Positions 1-7,691 are shown, counted from the stretch's first letter. The stretch: 12,842 nucleotides of DNA from Leptospiraceae bacterium (GCA_020440935.1 JAGRNC010000030.1:1-12842); one strand, 5' to 3'. The notes: generated by a model not told the origin, from the letters alone. Numbers and translations are program-made.

Positions 1-639
1 GAAAACGGCCGGGCCCTTTATGAGATGCTTCATGATTTCTTCGCTCAGGAAGAATTCTACCAGTCACGACCGAGGGCGCTCTGTTACAGCCAGGCGGGTC
101 TAATCTTACGCAGCGCGCTGTATTTGTCGCAGCAACCCGACTCATCCTCCGAGGATTTCTCTAAATGGCTGGATCATGTAATCTTTATTAGCTCTCCGGA
201 CGGAGGGTCCTATATTGAGAAGCTGGGTTTCTGGATTGGTCTGGGGCTTTCGCGGGTACCGTTGCCCGTAGTTTCGCTTCTTGGCGCCATTGGAAACGAA
301 AGAAGCGAAGCGATGAAGGATCTGTCCCACGGAATTATCCGCATTGAGGATCGGACCATGGATCAGACGGACCGTTACGGCGCCGAGACCTACCACGGAG
401 AACTGGAAAACCTGATGGGCACTCAGATCTACAGTTCGGTATCGGAAAAATCCGAGATCTGGGGATCGTGGTTTGGCGATGGAGTAGTGGAAGATACAAG
501 CCTCAAGAAGCTCAGCGATTCCGTCTTTCGCAAGAAAGAAAATCCGGACGATCGCGTGCATCATCTTACCGGACTCAGTCACTTTCAAATTATGAACGCA
601 CCGGAAACCATGGCCATTGTCCGCAGAATCCTGGAATGA
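1..639 (+). CDS. alpha/beta-hydrolase (lipase-like), 3' part only
   Basis: The reading frame is open from base 1, so the N-terminus lies outside the window; 212 residues are visible. It looks like the C-terminal half of an alpha/beta-hydrolase of the lipase/PGAP1-like kind. A nucleophile-elbow-like segment CYSQAGL (Ser at residue 30 of the fragment) is followed by a helix. A strand with ISSPDGGS resembles the GTPHGGS segment of lipases. Near the end come GDGVV, the usual place of the catalytic Asp, and GLSHF, the usual place of the catalytic His. The elbow is unusual: the glycines expected two residues before and after the Ser are Cys and Ala. The substrate cannot be told; an ester or lipid is the family default. 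The stop codon overlaps the ATG of the next gene (ATGA), so the two are probably co-transcribed. Confidence 0.72.
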   Translation, partial: ENGRALYEMLHDFFAQEEFYQSRPRALCYSQAGLILRSALYLSQQPDSSSEDFSKWLDHVIFISSPDGGSYIEKLGFWIGLGLSRVPLPVVSLLGAIGNERSEAMKDLSHGIIRIEDRTMDQTDRYGAETYHGELENLMGTQIYSSVSEKSEIWGSWFGDGVVEDTSLKKLSDSVFRKKENPDDRVHHLTGLSHFQIMNAPETMAIVRRILE

Positions 640-1831
640 AAATGGCACGTACTGAATCGGAATGGCTGTATCTCATTGATTCCAGCGTCTATCTGTTTCG
701 CGCCTACTTTTCCTTACCCGATTCCATTCGCGACCGCCACGGGCGAGCCGCCAATGTGATCCACGGTTTCACCGACTTCTTAACTCGATTTCGGGAAATT
801 AGCGGCGCCAGCAGGGCGGCCCTCTGTTTCGACGAAAGTCTGACGACTAGCTTTCGCAATGAAATCGATCCCGAGTACAAAGCGAATCGTCCAGAAGCTC
901 CCGAAGATCTGAAGCAACAGATCCAGACGTGCAAAGAAGTGGGCAAGCTTATGGGCTTTGCCGTCTATGCAACCCCCGATACGAAGCTGACGATTTGATC
1001 GGAAGCCTGGCCAATCAGGCGCGAAAGAAATGGGCCGGCAAAGTTCGAATATGCGTCGTATCCACAGATAAGGATCTATTGCAAATACTCGAGGATAAAG
1101 ATCATTTCTGGAATTTTAGCAAGGACGAAAGAATATCTGGAAAAGATGTCTCGGAGCGTATGGGTGTGCGGGCCGATCAGGTGGCCGAGTTGCTGGCGCT
1201 TACCGGGGATACCGTGGACAACATCAAGGGGCTTCCAGGCGTCGGCCCCAACACAGCGGCGGCATTGCTACGCGAATTTGGGACTATCGATTCCATGTTA
1301 GCCAATCTGGAGTCTGTGGAGAATCTGAAAAGCATCCGCGGCGCCAGCCGCATCCGTTCCATAATTGAAGCCAATGGGGCTATTCTTGAGAAGTCGAGGA
1401 AGCTTACATTGATTGAGTCCGGCCTTGCGGTGGAAAAATCGCTGGATCGGCTGGAGCTCGGCGCGGTGCAACGTAAGGAACTGGGCGATCTATTTGAGGG
1501 ACTCGGAATTGGCAGGTTGCTACTTGCGCGTCTGGATAAACTGGAACGCGGCGGATCCCTGAAAAAGCCAGAAAAGAAATCAGAAAGCGACGGAACGAAG
1601 AAAAGCCCAAAGAAATCGGCGAAAGAGGCTGCGGTAAAAACGGAAAAGAAATCGGCCAAGAAGAATGCAGCCAAATCTGCCAGCAAAAAAGCAAAGAAGG
1701 CTGTGCGAAAGTCTGCACCGAAGAAGGCAGCGAACGCTGCCCGAAGGTCTGCAAAGAAGAAGATGCCAACGGCGCCGACAAAGACCGCGAAAAGGTCTGC
1801 AAAGAAAGCCGCGAAAAAGAAAGCGAAATAA
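636..1831 (+). pseudogene. 5'-3' exonuclease (PolI N-terminal/FEN type) with basic tail, frameshifted
   Basis: This is a structure-specific 5' nuclease that would remove RNA primers or 5' flaps, without a polymerase domain. The first part, read from ATG 636 or 642, has YLIDSS (first metal Asp), CFDES and FRNEIDPEYKANRPEAPEDL, typical of the PolI exonuclease domain. It runs into TGA at 996-998 in a false frame. Homology resumes one frame back with YEADDLIGSLA (acidic metal cluster), STDKDLLQIL and GDTVDNIKGLPGVGPNTAAALL (helix-hairpin-helix/H3TH). The join is at five C, 973-977, where one base appears to be missing; restored, the protein would be about 396 residues. The last 90 or so residues are Lys/Ala-rich and H1-like. 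ATG 642 has a weak GGA upstream; ATG 636 overlaps the previous stop. It may be a true lesion, a sequencing error or, less likely, a recoding site. Confidence 0.82.
1561..1828 (+). repeat. low-complexity tract coding for a Lys/Ala-rich tail
   Basis: This purine-rich stretch is dominated by AAG/AAA and GCN codons and encodes the H1-like tail of the exonuclease, built from variations on KKSAKKAA. Imperfect repeats are visible in the DNA: AAGGTCTGCAAAGAA occurs at 1744-1758 and again at 1792-1806. Such a tract can change length by slippage or recombination. Confidence 0.6.
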
Positions 1832-1923
1832 CTGCCGCGAAACCTTGAAGCATTGAGCTGCCAGAGACGGGCGAATCGGGTACCCAGTGGAGCGGTGACA
1901 CTGGTCAGAAGGGAGGCAATACA

Positions 1924-2529
1924 ATGAGCAAAGAAAGCGATTCATTTGCACGCTTTGTTGTAGAGGACTTATTCTCTGCTATACCTGCCGTGCGCGCCAA
2001 TCGGATGTTTGGCGGATATGGAATCTATCAGCGAGACCTGATGTTTGCGCTTATCGCCGCCGATCGACTGTACATGAAAGTGGACGATGCTTTGCAATCT
2101 GAGTATGAGTCCATGGGATGCGAACCATTTTCCTATGAGGGCGGCAATAAGAAGAGCGTCATGATTTCATACTGGAGTATGCCCGCGGAAGGCCTGGAAC
2201 AGCGAGAGGAGGCGATGAAGTGGGCGGAGCGATCCATTGCCGCAGCCACCAAGCTCAGAAAACCCAAACCCAGGGCGCAACCCAAAGCCAAACCTAAAGC
2301 AATAAAGGCCGACCAGCCCCAAAAGTCGGCTTCCCCTAAAAGTGTGGCAAAAGAAGCCAGCGGCCAAGTAGCAAAGAAGAAAGCAGCCAGCGGCCGAACG
2401 GCAAAGAAAAAAGTGCCGGCAAAAAAGAAGCAAACTACCGAAAAAAAGAAATCCGTAAATGCAAAAAGCAAGCCCAGTGCGCGAAAGTCCGCCGCGAAGA
2501 AAAAACCAGGAAAACGTTCGCCTCGATAG
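1924..2529 (+). CDS. TfoX N-terminal-domain protein with histone-H1-like C-terminal tail
   Basis: This is a 201-residue protein. Residues 1-110 match the TfoX N-terminal domain: an N-terminal helix, then RMFGGYGIYQ, LMFALIAADRLYMKVDD, EPFSYEGG, SYWSMP and a closing helix EEAMKWAERSIAAA. From about residue 112 to the end it is a disordered-looking tail rich in Lys, Ala and Pro with AKKK and KPKAKPKA runs. The C-terminal TfoX domain known from the competence regulator Sxy is absent, so calling it a competence regulator would be unsafe. The tail suggests nucleic-acid binding, which is an inference. The start is well set: GGGAGG at 1912-1917 lies 6 nt before the ATG. It follows the exonuclease by 92 nt and its stop is 3 nt from the stop of the converging hpt. 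No terminator hairpin is visible there. Confidence 0.82.
   Translation: MSKESDSFARFVVEDLFSAIPAVRANRMFGGYGIYQRDLMFALIAADRLYMKVDDALQSEYESMGCEPFSYEGGNKKSVMISYWSMPAEGLEQREEAMKWAERSIAAATKLRKPKPRAQPKAKPKAIKADQPQKSASPKSVAKEASGQVAKKKAASGRTAKKKVPAKKKQTTEKKKSVNAKSKPSARKSAAKKKPGKRSPR
2350..2409 (+). repeat. two tandem 30-bp units in the tail of the TfoX-domain gene
   Basis: Bases 2350-2379 and 2380-2409 align at 24 of 30 positions. Both contain GCCAGCGGCC (2356-2365 and 2386-2395) and end in a GCAAAGAA stretch. Each unit codes for a K-E/A-A-S-G plus Lys-run peptide, so the tail has probably grown by duplication. Confidence 0.6.
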
Positions 2530-2532
2530 TTG

Positions 2533-3063
2533 TCAGGTGGGCGAATACGCGGCGATATGATTGAGGTTCCTGTATAATCCGGCAGCGTCCAGTCCGTAGC
2601 CAACTACAAACTCTTCGCCAATTTCGAATCCAGCATACTTAATAGGTCGTTTCTTGCGATCTACGGATTTACGTACCAGCAAAGCCGCAATTTCTAGCGA
2701 AGCTGGCTGCTTGAGCCGGATGTGATCGAAGAGAAAATCAAAGGTCAGTCCCGTATCTACAATGTCTTCGACAATCAGCACATGGCTATCTTTGACCGGG
2801 TGTTTGAAATCCTTTACGATGCGAACGTTCCCTGTGGATTCTGTGAAATCTCCGTAAGAGGAAACTTCAATAAAGTCGATGTGCAGGGTGCGCGGGATGG
2901 CGCGAACCAAATCCGCCATAAAGATGAAGGAGCCTTTAAGGCAACCGATTACTGTAAGCGGCTCATCGCCGTAGTCGGATGCGATGGTTCGTCCCATCTC
3001 TCGAACGCATTCATCGATTTGGGAGCTTTCGATTAGAACCGATTGCAGGTATTCGTTTTTCAT
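2533..3063 (-). CDS. hpt: hypoxanthine phosphoribosyltransferase
   Basis: This purine salvage enzyme joins hypoxanthine or guanine to PRPP to give IMP or GMP in the cytoplasm. At 176 residues it has normal family length. The PRPP-binding signature VLIVEDIVDTGLT is at residues 95-107. The LKGS loop is at 42-45, the flexible-loop SSYG at 68-71, and the purine-site segments RKSVDRK and EFVVGYGLD at 131-137 and 151-159. The usual YAEKYRNLP after GYGLD is altered to AAGLYRNLN but keeps the YRNL core. Its ATG lies 2 nt after the stop of the RapA-like helicase gene, and only a weak AGG precedes it, so translation is probably coupled to the helicase. It converges on the TfoX-domain gene with 3 nt between stops. 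Confidence 0.93.
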   Translation of the reverse strand: MKNEYLQSVLIESSQIDECVREMGRTIASDYGDEPLTVIGCLKGSFIFMADLVRAIPRTLHIDFIEVSSYGDFTESTGNVRIVKDFKHPVKDSHVLIVEDIVDTGLTFDFLFDHIRLKQPASLEIAALLVRKSVDRKKRPIKYAGFEIGEEFVVGYGLDAAGLYRNLNHIAAYSPT

Positions 3064-3065
3064 GC

Positions 3066-5870
3066 CTATAGTAGTCTGTACACCTGGAGGGGGCGAATGT
3101 CCAGCTTCATTCGGGACTGACGGCGAATCTCTTCCATCTGCAAATCCATTTCCTGACGCGCCTTTAAAATGAGATTTTCTGTTCTCGTCAGTCGTGCTTT
3201 TCGCTCCGGCGCCGGGTTTTGATTGTATTTCATCTTCTCGATGTCTTTTTTTTCTTCGAGAAGCCGTAGCTTCTTCCCGTAGCTAATCTCGATCTTGTAT
3301 TCTTCCTTCTTGAATACCGGGTGTAGCTCTTCTTTGAGCTCTTTTGCAATTTGCTCGGCCTCGGAGCGCAGCAAAAGCTCGGCCCTTCGCAGAGCGGGTC
3401 GTATAGATTCCATGGCATCGGCGCTGTCCGATGCGATCTGGGAAAAGGCCTTTTTAGGAAGTCTGAATCCTGGAGGAATAACGATTTCGCGATGGAAGGT
3501 CATTCGTTCTTCTGCGTCGATGTGAATGCCCATTAGTTCGGTGCGCTTGAAGCCGTTTTCGAATTGCACAATGAAGATGAAGTAATGTCCGGGCTGGAGG
3601 CCATCCGGCGCTTTCATTGCGAGATAGGTTTCTTTTTCGCCATGATGCAAAAAGTAATCCAGGCATTCATCGACCAGCGGATGACCCACTGCCAGAAAAT
3701 CCAGGGAATCCCGACTCAGGGCCAGCTCGCTATCAAAAGTGCCGTTTCGTTTCTCTGATGTGCGACAGTCCGTGATTTCGTAGATCCCTTCGTCGCTTTT
3801 GCGCAGAAGAAAGCGGGATTCTCCAATATTTGTATAGTAAAGGCAGAGGTGCTCGATTTCCGAGTTTTTGATGGCGCGTTCTTTTTCGGTGATCCGGTAG
3901 TAATCGTTTAGATTAAAGTCTACCAGCCTTGGCGCTACAAGTTCGTTAAGACGTTCATAGCTGCTGCGGGCCATACTGACTCGCTCTTCCACGGTAGATT
4001 CAAATGTATTCTGATCCAGTTTACCAGATACAAAATCCATCAATGTGCTGGAAAACTTCAGATCATCTTCGATGCTACCAAGAAGCATGTCGGAAGGACC
4101 AATGCTCTCTTCGAATAGCCGAATCTTGTTCTCCAGAACTTCCAGGATTCGCTCCGCCACCGTATCGCGAGTGGCAAAGTTGATGATGAATACATCCCGA
4201 GTCTGTCCAAATCGATGGATTCGCCCAATTCGCTGCTCGATCTTCAGCGGCGACCAGGGGAGGTCATAGTTGATCAATATACTTGCAAATTGGAGGTTTC
4301 GCCCCTCTCCACCCGCTTCGGTGCAGATTAGAATCTCTTGCTCTCCGCGGAAGTTTTCGATGGCCTCTTCCTTCTCCTTGAGGTTTAGCGAGCCATGGAA
4401 AAGCTCCACTCTATACTCCTGTAGATTTTCTGCGAGATAATCCTGGGTTGTGCGAAACTGCGTAAAAATGATAAATTTGTGATGCCCTTCCTTTTTTAGC
4501 CTGGCCAGGGTCTCTTTTAACTTTACCAGCTTTTTATCTTGTTTAATGGCTCGGCCCAGATGGATCAGCTTTCCCAGAGTGAGTACTTCTTTACGCAGAT
4601 CCTTGTAGCTTTTCTGAAAACTCCCTTCGTCATCGGCCAGATCGTCTTCGTCCCAGTCGTCCAATTCGGGATCGATGTCTTCAAGTTTCCAGGAAGTATC
4701 CACGAGAAGCGATGTTTGATGCATGCGCATTTCCAGCATGGCCCGCCGCTTCTCCAGAGCTCGAAGCAGCGCTCGGGTGGAGGAATCCAGTAATTTCTGG
4801 AATGCGATCATTACAAAGCCTACAGCGCGATTCTTTTCTTGCATCGCAAGGTTGTACTCGCGGCGGACATACTCGGTGGTTTCATCGTAGAAGGCGCGCT
4901 CGGGCGGGCTAAGATCAAAGCGGATGGTGCTTGCAAATCGCTTCGTAAAGCCTCCCACTTCCACTTTTCGGCGTCGTAGTAGAATTCGCTCCAGTCTGGA
5001 TTTAAGATCCTTTACGCTTCCGCCAGATCTTGAGGGAAGAACGTACTCCATGAAAAACGAATTCCGCGGCCCCAGAATATGCGGATCCACCAGTCTTACC
5101 AGATAGAACAATTCTTCCAGTTTGCCGCGAAACGGAGTGGCAGTCAAAAGAAGGAGAGCATCCACGCGCTTGGCAAGCTGCTCTGCAAAACTATACGCAT
5201 GAGTAATCTTGGAATCATCTCTTCGCAGGCGATGCGCCTCATCGAAGACAGCGATGTCCCAGTTTGCCTTGAGTACCTGCGCACCGTATTTCTCGTTCTT
5301 AATAAAATCGATGGAGACCAGGATGCGGGGATAGCTTGCCCATCGCGCGGCGATGCGATGAAAGTTCGATCGATCCATGATCACGAACTCTTCGTTGAAT
5401 TTTGACCGCATCTCCTGTTGCCATTGAACGGTGAGCGTAGCGGGCGCGGCAACAATCACGCGATTGTAGCCTTTACGAAGCATGAGTTCTTTGATAACCA
5501 GTCCCGCTTCAATGGTCTTTCCCAGGCCAACTTCATCGGCCAGAATAAAGCGCGGACGTAGCGCCTGAACCACTCGATAGGTGGCCTCAATCTGATGGGG
5601 TAAAAGACGGGTCCTGGAATTGGAGAGGCTGGAAAGCTTATCGTAAATATGGTTTAATTTTACCCGATGCGCATCTAGAAGCCGGAATGCAAATTCTGCA
5701 TTTTCTTTATCCAAAGGGCGAAAGTAGGATGTTTCCTGAGCCGGGTTTTGCTCCGCGGCCAGAGAATCCTCATATTCCAGATGCAGAATCTGTTGATGCA
5801 TGAAGGGCCAAACTACCGACTTATGTCGCTTTGAGTCAAGTAAAACCAGCGGCGGGAAGCCAGAAGCCAT
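3066..5870 (-). CDS. RapA/HepA-like SNF2-family helicase (ATPase)
   Basis: This 934-residue SNF2-type ATPase would move along double-stranded DNA; RapA, the best known relative, recycles RNA polymerase. Visible motifs in order: LLPHQIEA (89-96), Walker A DEVGLGKT (112-119), DEAH (210-213), LLTATPF (241-247), FIIFTQF (466-472), TEAGGEGRNLQFA (517-529) and QRIGRIHRFGQ (546-556) with the arginine fingers. An insertion between the two RecA lobes (about 320-450) carries an acidic patch, DDWDEDDLADDE. The last 150 residues are charged and look coiled-coil. The N-terminal region before the helicase is only about 90 residues and I do not recognise RapA's NTL domains, so a general SNF2/RapA-like name is safer. 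ATG 5870 has an upstream GGACGGG; ATG 5801 is an alternative. It leads a two-gene operon with hpt and is divergent from the TPR lipoprotein. Confidence 0.88.
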   Translation of the reverse strand: MASGFPPLVLLDSKRHKSVVWPFMHQQILHLEYEDSLAAEQNPAQETSYFRPLDKENAEFAFRLLDAHRVKLNHIYDKLSSLSNSRTRLLPHQIEATYRVVQALRPRFILADEVGLGKTIEAGLVIKELMLRKGYNRVIVAAPATLTVQWQQEMRSKFNEEFVIMDRSNFHRIAARWASYPRILVSIDFIKNEKYGAQVLKANWDIAVFDEAHRLRRDDSKITHAYSFAEQLAKRVDALLLLTATPFRGKLEELFYLVRLVDPHILGPRNSFFMEYVLPSRSGGSVKDLKSRLERILLRRRKVEVGGFTKRFASTIRFDLSPPERAFYDETTEYVRREYNLAMQEKNRAVGFVMIAFQKLLDSSTRALLRALEKRRAMLEMRMHQTSLLVDTSWKLEDIDPELDDWDEDDLADDEGSFQKSYKDLRKEVLTLGKLIHLGRAIKQDKKLVKLKETLARLKKEGHHKFIIFTQFRTTQDYLAENLQEYRVELFHGSLNLKEKEEAIENFRGEQEILICTEAGGEGRNLQFASILINYDLPWSPLKIEQRIGRIHRFGQTRDVFIINFATRDTVAERILEVLENKIRLFEESIGPSDMLLGSIEDDLKFSSTLMDFVSGKLDQNTFESTVEERVSMARSSYERLNELVAPRLVDFNLNDYYRITEKERAIKNSEIEHLCLYYTNIGESRFLLRKSDEGIYEITDCRTSEKRNGTFDSELALSRDSLDFLAVGHPLVDECLDYFLHHGEKETYLAMKAPDGLQPGHYFIFIVQFENGFKRTELMGIHIDAEERMTFHREIVIPPGFRLPKKAFSQIASDSADAMESIRPALRRAELLLRSEAEQIAKELKEELHPVFKKEEYKIEISYGKKLRLLEEKKDIEKMKYNQNPAPERKARLTRTENLILKARQEMDLQMEEIRRQSRMKLDIRPLQVYRLL

Positions 5871-5940
5871 GATCCCGTCCAGGAATGCGGCCCAGGGAGG
5901 AGGAACACTAAAAAGGGAGCTAAAAATTCCTTTCCCGGTT
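5871..5940. promoter_or_regulatory. divergent intergenic region, two ribosome-binding-like tracts
   Basis: These 70 bp between the helicase and the lipoprotein must hold both promoters or lie inside one leader. No convincing -10/-35 pair is seen. On the plus strand there are two purine-rich tracts, GGGAGGAGG at 5895-5903 and GGGAG at 5915-5919. Neither is at normal distance from the ATG at 5941. Confidence 0.4.
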
Positions 5941-7047
5941 ATGCGGATGCATCAGTACATCCCCATGGGTGGATTCAAGACTACATGCTTGCTGGCCGTT
6001 TCGTTTTTCGCCCTGTTCTCCGTCCATTGCAGCACTGACTCTTACTTTTATCGTTCCATGAATCGGCAGGCTGCCCTGGCCGCGAAGGATCCCGGCTATT
6101 TTCATTCCGGCGAATCCAGTTCGGAACGAGACCTTCGTCTGATGGACATCTGTCTTTCCGGTCCCGGTCGGTCGGCGCCACCGTACGATCTGAGCGATGC
6201 GGCATTGATGTGCCTGGCGGAAGGCGATGGTCCTGTTGCCCTCGCTTTACTGGATCAGGCAATTCAGGAAGCCTCGGGTCTGGATCGACGTCGAATCGGT
6301 CTAAATAGACTGATTGCGTTGCAGGAATTGTTTGGCGGTTTTCCGGAAAGCGAAATCGGCCCTGTGCTAACCGATCTCAACCACAGGCAGGCTCTTGAGC
6401 TCATCGATAGTTTATCCAACAAAGGCAGGGATCGCCTGGCGGATCGGTTGTATGCTTTCATGGTGACGCGAAGTAGCGGAACGATTCTCGCGGAAGTGTT
6501 GTTACAGAAAGGCGAGCATGACTTTGGACTGGGTCGTAATCAGGAGGCTCTGGTAGCCCTGGAAAAATCTCTGGAGATCCGCCCTAATGCGGAAGCCCAT
6601 CGATTGCTGGGGAATATCTATGATCGGGCAAACGAGAACGAAAGGGCTATCGAGCATCTGGAAGAGTATTATACGTCCAAACCATCGGCCGAGGTTGCCT
6701 TCCTGCTGGCGCGAAATTACTATCGCCTTAAGAATGCGAAATCGGCGCTTACCTGGATTCAAAAAGCCGATGCAAGCGATGCGGAGGCCATTCAGCTGCA
6801 CGGCGATATCCGTCTTACCCTGAATTCCGATGACGATCCCCGCGCACTACTGCGAGCTCTAAAGGTAAGAACCCAGCCGGCATGCGCGCAGGAGTCGTTT
6901 CTGGACGGCATGAACTATTGCATTGTGGGATCCGCGTACGCTGCTCTCCGGCCAGCGGAAACAAGAGCGGCTATTATGCGCCACTGGTTTGGCGACTATC
7001 CGGCCGAACAAAGGGGAAGCTTGCTTCCGTATCAGGAGGGTTACTGA
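5941..7047 (+). CDS. predicted lipoprotein with TPR repeats
   Basis: This is an exported protein of 368 residues from ATG 5941. The N-terminus has a Lys, then the hydrophobic stretch CLLAVSFFALFSV and Cys30 in SVHC, a non-standard lipobox of the loose kind seen in spirochaetes; lipidation is therefore probable, not certain. A middle region (roughly 180-290) contains tetratricopeptide-like helix pairs, for example GRNQEALVALEKSLEIRPN, ENERAIEHLEEYYTSKPS and NAKSALTWIQKADASD, which normally form a protein-binding superhelix. Its partner is unknown. The frame stays open upstream to 5800, but that part overlaps the helicase and does not look exported. ATG 5965 would give a shorter signal peptide with Cys at 22. 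ATT 5926, in frame, sits 6 nt after GGGAG and is a possible rare start. The stop overlaps the yedK start (TGATG). Confidence 0.75.
   Translation: MRMHQYIPMGGFKTTCLLAVSFFALFSVHCSTDSYFYRSMNRQAALAAKDPGYFHSGESSSERDLRLMDICLSGPGRSAPPYDLSDAALMCLAEGDGPVALALLDQAIQEASGLDRRRIGLNRLIALQELFGGFPESEIGPVLTDLNHRQALELIDSLSNKGRDRLADRLYAFMVTRSSGTILAEVLLQKGEHDFGLGRNQEALVALEKSLEIRPNAEAHRLLGNIYDRANENERAIEHLEEYYTSKPSAEVAFLLARNYYRLKNAKSALTWIQKADASDAEAIQLHGDIRLTLNSDDDPRALLRALKVRTQPACAQESFLDGMNYCIVGSAYAALRPAETRAAIMRHWFGDYPAEQRGSLLPYQEGY
7034..7040 (+). promoter_or_regulatory. ribosome-binding site that sets the SRAP start
   Basis: AGGAGGG ends 6 nt before ATG 7047, inside the end of the lipoprotein gene. This, plus the need for Cys directly after the initiator Met, fixes the SRAP start at 7047 rather than at the in-frame upstream codon at 6882. 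Confidence 0.85.
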
Positions 7048-7691
7048 TGTGCGGTAGATTTGCCTTGATTAACAATCCACTTCTATTAATGAGCCTGTTC
7101 GATGTTCCGTCCGTGGACGGTTTCCATCCAGTCTATAACATTGCTCCTTCCTTTCGCGTACTGGCTGCCTGGAAACAGGACGATCAGGTGGTTCTGGATC
7201 GAAAGACATGGAATTATAAGCCCCACTGGGCAAAGAAAGAAATGAAGGCTGTGATTAATGCGCGAATAGAAACCGCCTTTGATAAGCCCTATTTTCGCTC
7301 CGCCATTCGAAAGCATCGATGCCTCGTTCCGGCTACTGGATTCTACGAATGGATGCAGCCCGAAAAAGGCAGCGGCAAGGTGCCCGTCTTTCTCCACCCC
7401 GAAGACATCCAGAAAGGCTTCCTACTGGGCGGGGTGTACGATGGCGAAGGTCTGGCAATTTGCACAAAGGAAGCAAGCCCCCGAGTTCAAAAGGTACACG
7501 ACCGAATGCCGGTGATCATTTCCGAAGCCGATGCCCCCGGCTGGCTTTTCAGTGAAGATCGGGAAGAAATCCAGGAAATGATCGCGCGAAGCGAGGATGT
7601 GGACCATGCTGTGGTGGTTTCCAAAGATGTGAACTCGCCGGCCGTTGATGATCCGCATCTGGTGGAGCCTGCCGGCGATTCGATTTTCTAA
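7047..7691 (+). CDS. yedK: SRAP-domain abasic-site protein (YedK/HMCES family)
   Basis: This is a 214-residue protein of the SOS-response-associated peptidase family. Characterised relatives crosslink through Cys2 to abasic sites in single-stranded DNA and so protect stalled replication forks. All signature positions are visible: MCGRF at the start (Cys2, exposed once Met1 is removed), YNIAPS (30-35), NARIET with Asn71, GFYEW with Glu101 and VHDRMPVI with His151. The length is normal. It lies between a lipoprotein and a glycosyltransferase, overlapping the first stop codon and abutting the second start, so it is the middle gene of an operon with no obvious link to DNA repair. No LexA-type box was recognised, but the operon promoter region itself is unclear. 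Confidence 0.95.
   Translation: MCGRFALINNPLLLMSLFDVPSVDGFHPVYNIAPSFRVLAAWKQDDQVVLDRKTWNYKPHWAKKEMKAVINARIETAFDKPYFRSAIRKHRCLVPATGFYEWMQPEKGSGKVPVFLHPEDIQKGFLLGGVYDGEGLAICTKEASPRVQKVHDRMPVIISEADAPGWLFSEDREEIQEMIARSEDVDHAVVVSKDVNSPAVDDPHLVEPAGDSIF

Noticed and set aside
972..978. Programmed -1 frameshift site
   Set aside because: The heptamer A-ACC-CCC does not allow full re-pairing of both tRNAs, and no downstream pseudoknot was recognised; an indel is simpler. Kept only as a minor option.
929..1831. Independent gene starting at ATG 929
   Set aside because: The first 16 residues from this ATG are an out-of-frame reading of the conserved nuclease segment KEVGKLMGFAVYATP. The real homology starts only at the frameshift, so this is the back half of the broken nuclease.
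1404..1901. Minus-strand open frames opposite the nuclease tail
   Set aside because: The Phe/Leu/Ser-rich peptides are the mirror of Lys/Ala codons in the sense strand and have no domain.
2133..2603. 156-residue minus-strand frame opposite the TfoX-domain gene
   Set aside because: Its hydrophobic look results from reading the Lys-rich tail backwards; it also overlaps hpt.
6882..7046. Longer start for the SRAP protein
   Set aside because: It would bury the catalytic Cys2 inside the protein and overlap the lipoprotein gene by 165 nt; the strong AGGAGGG sits before 7047.
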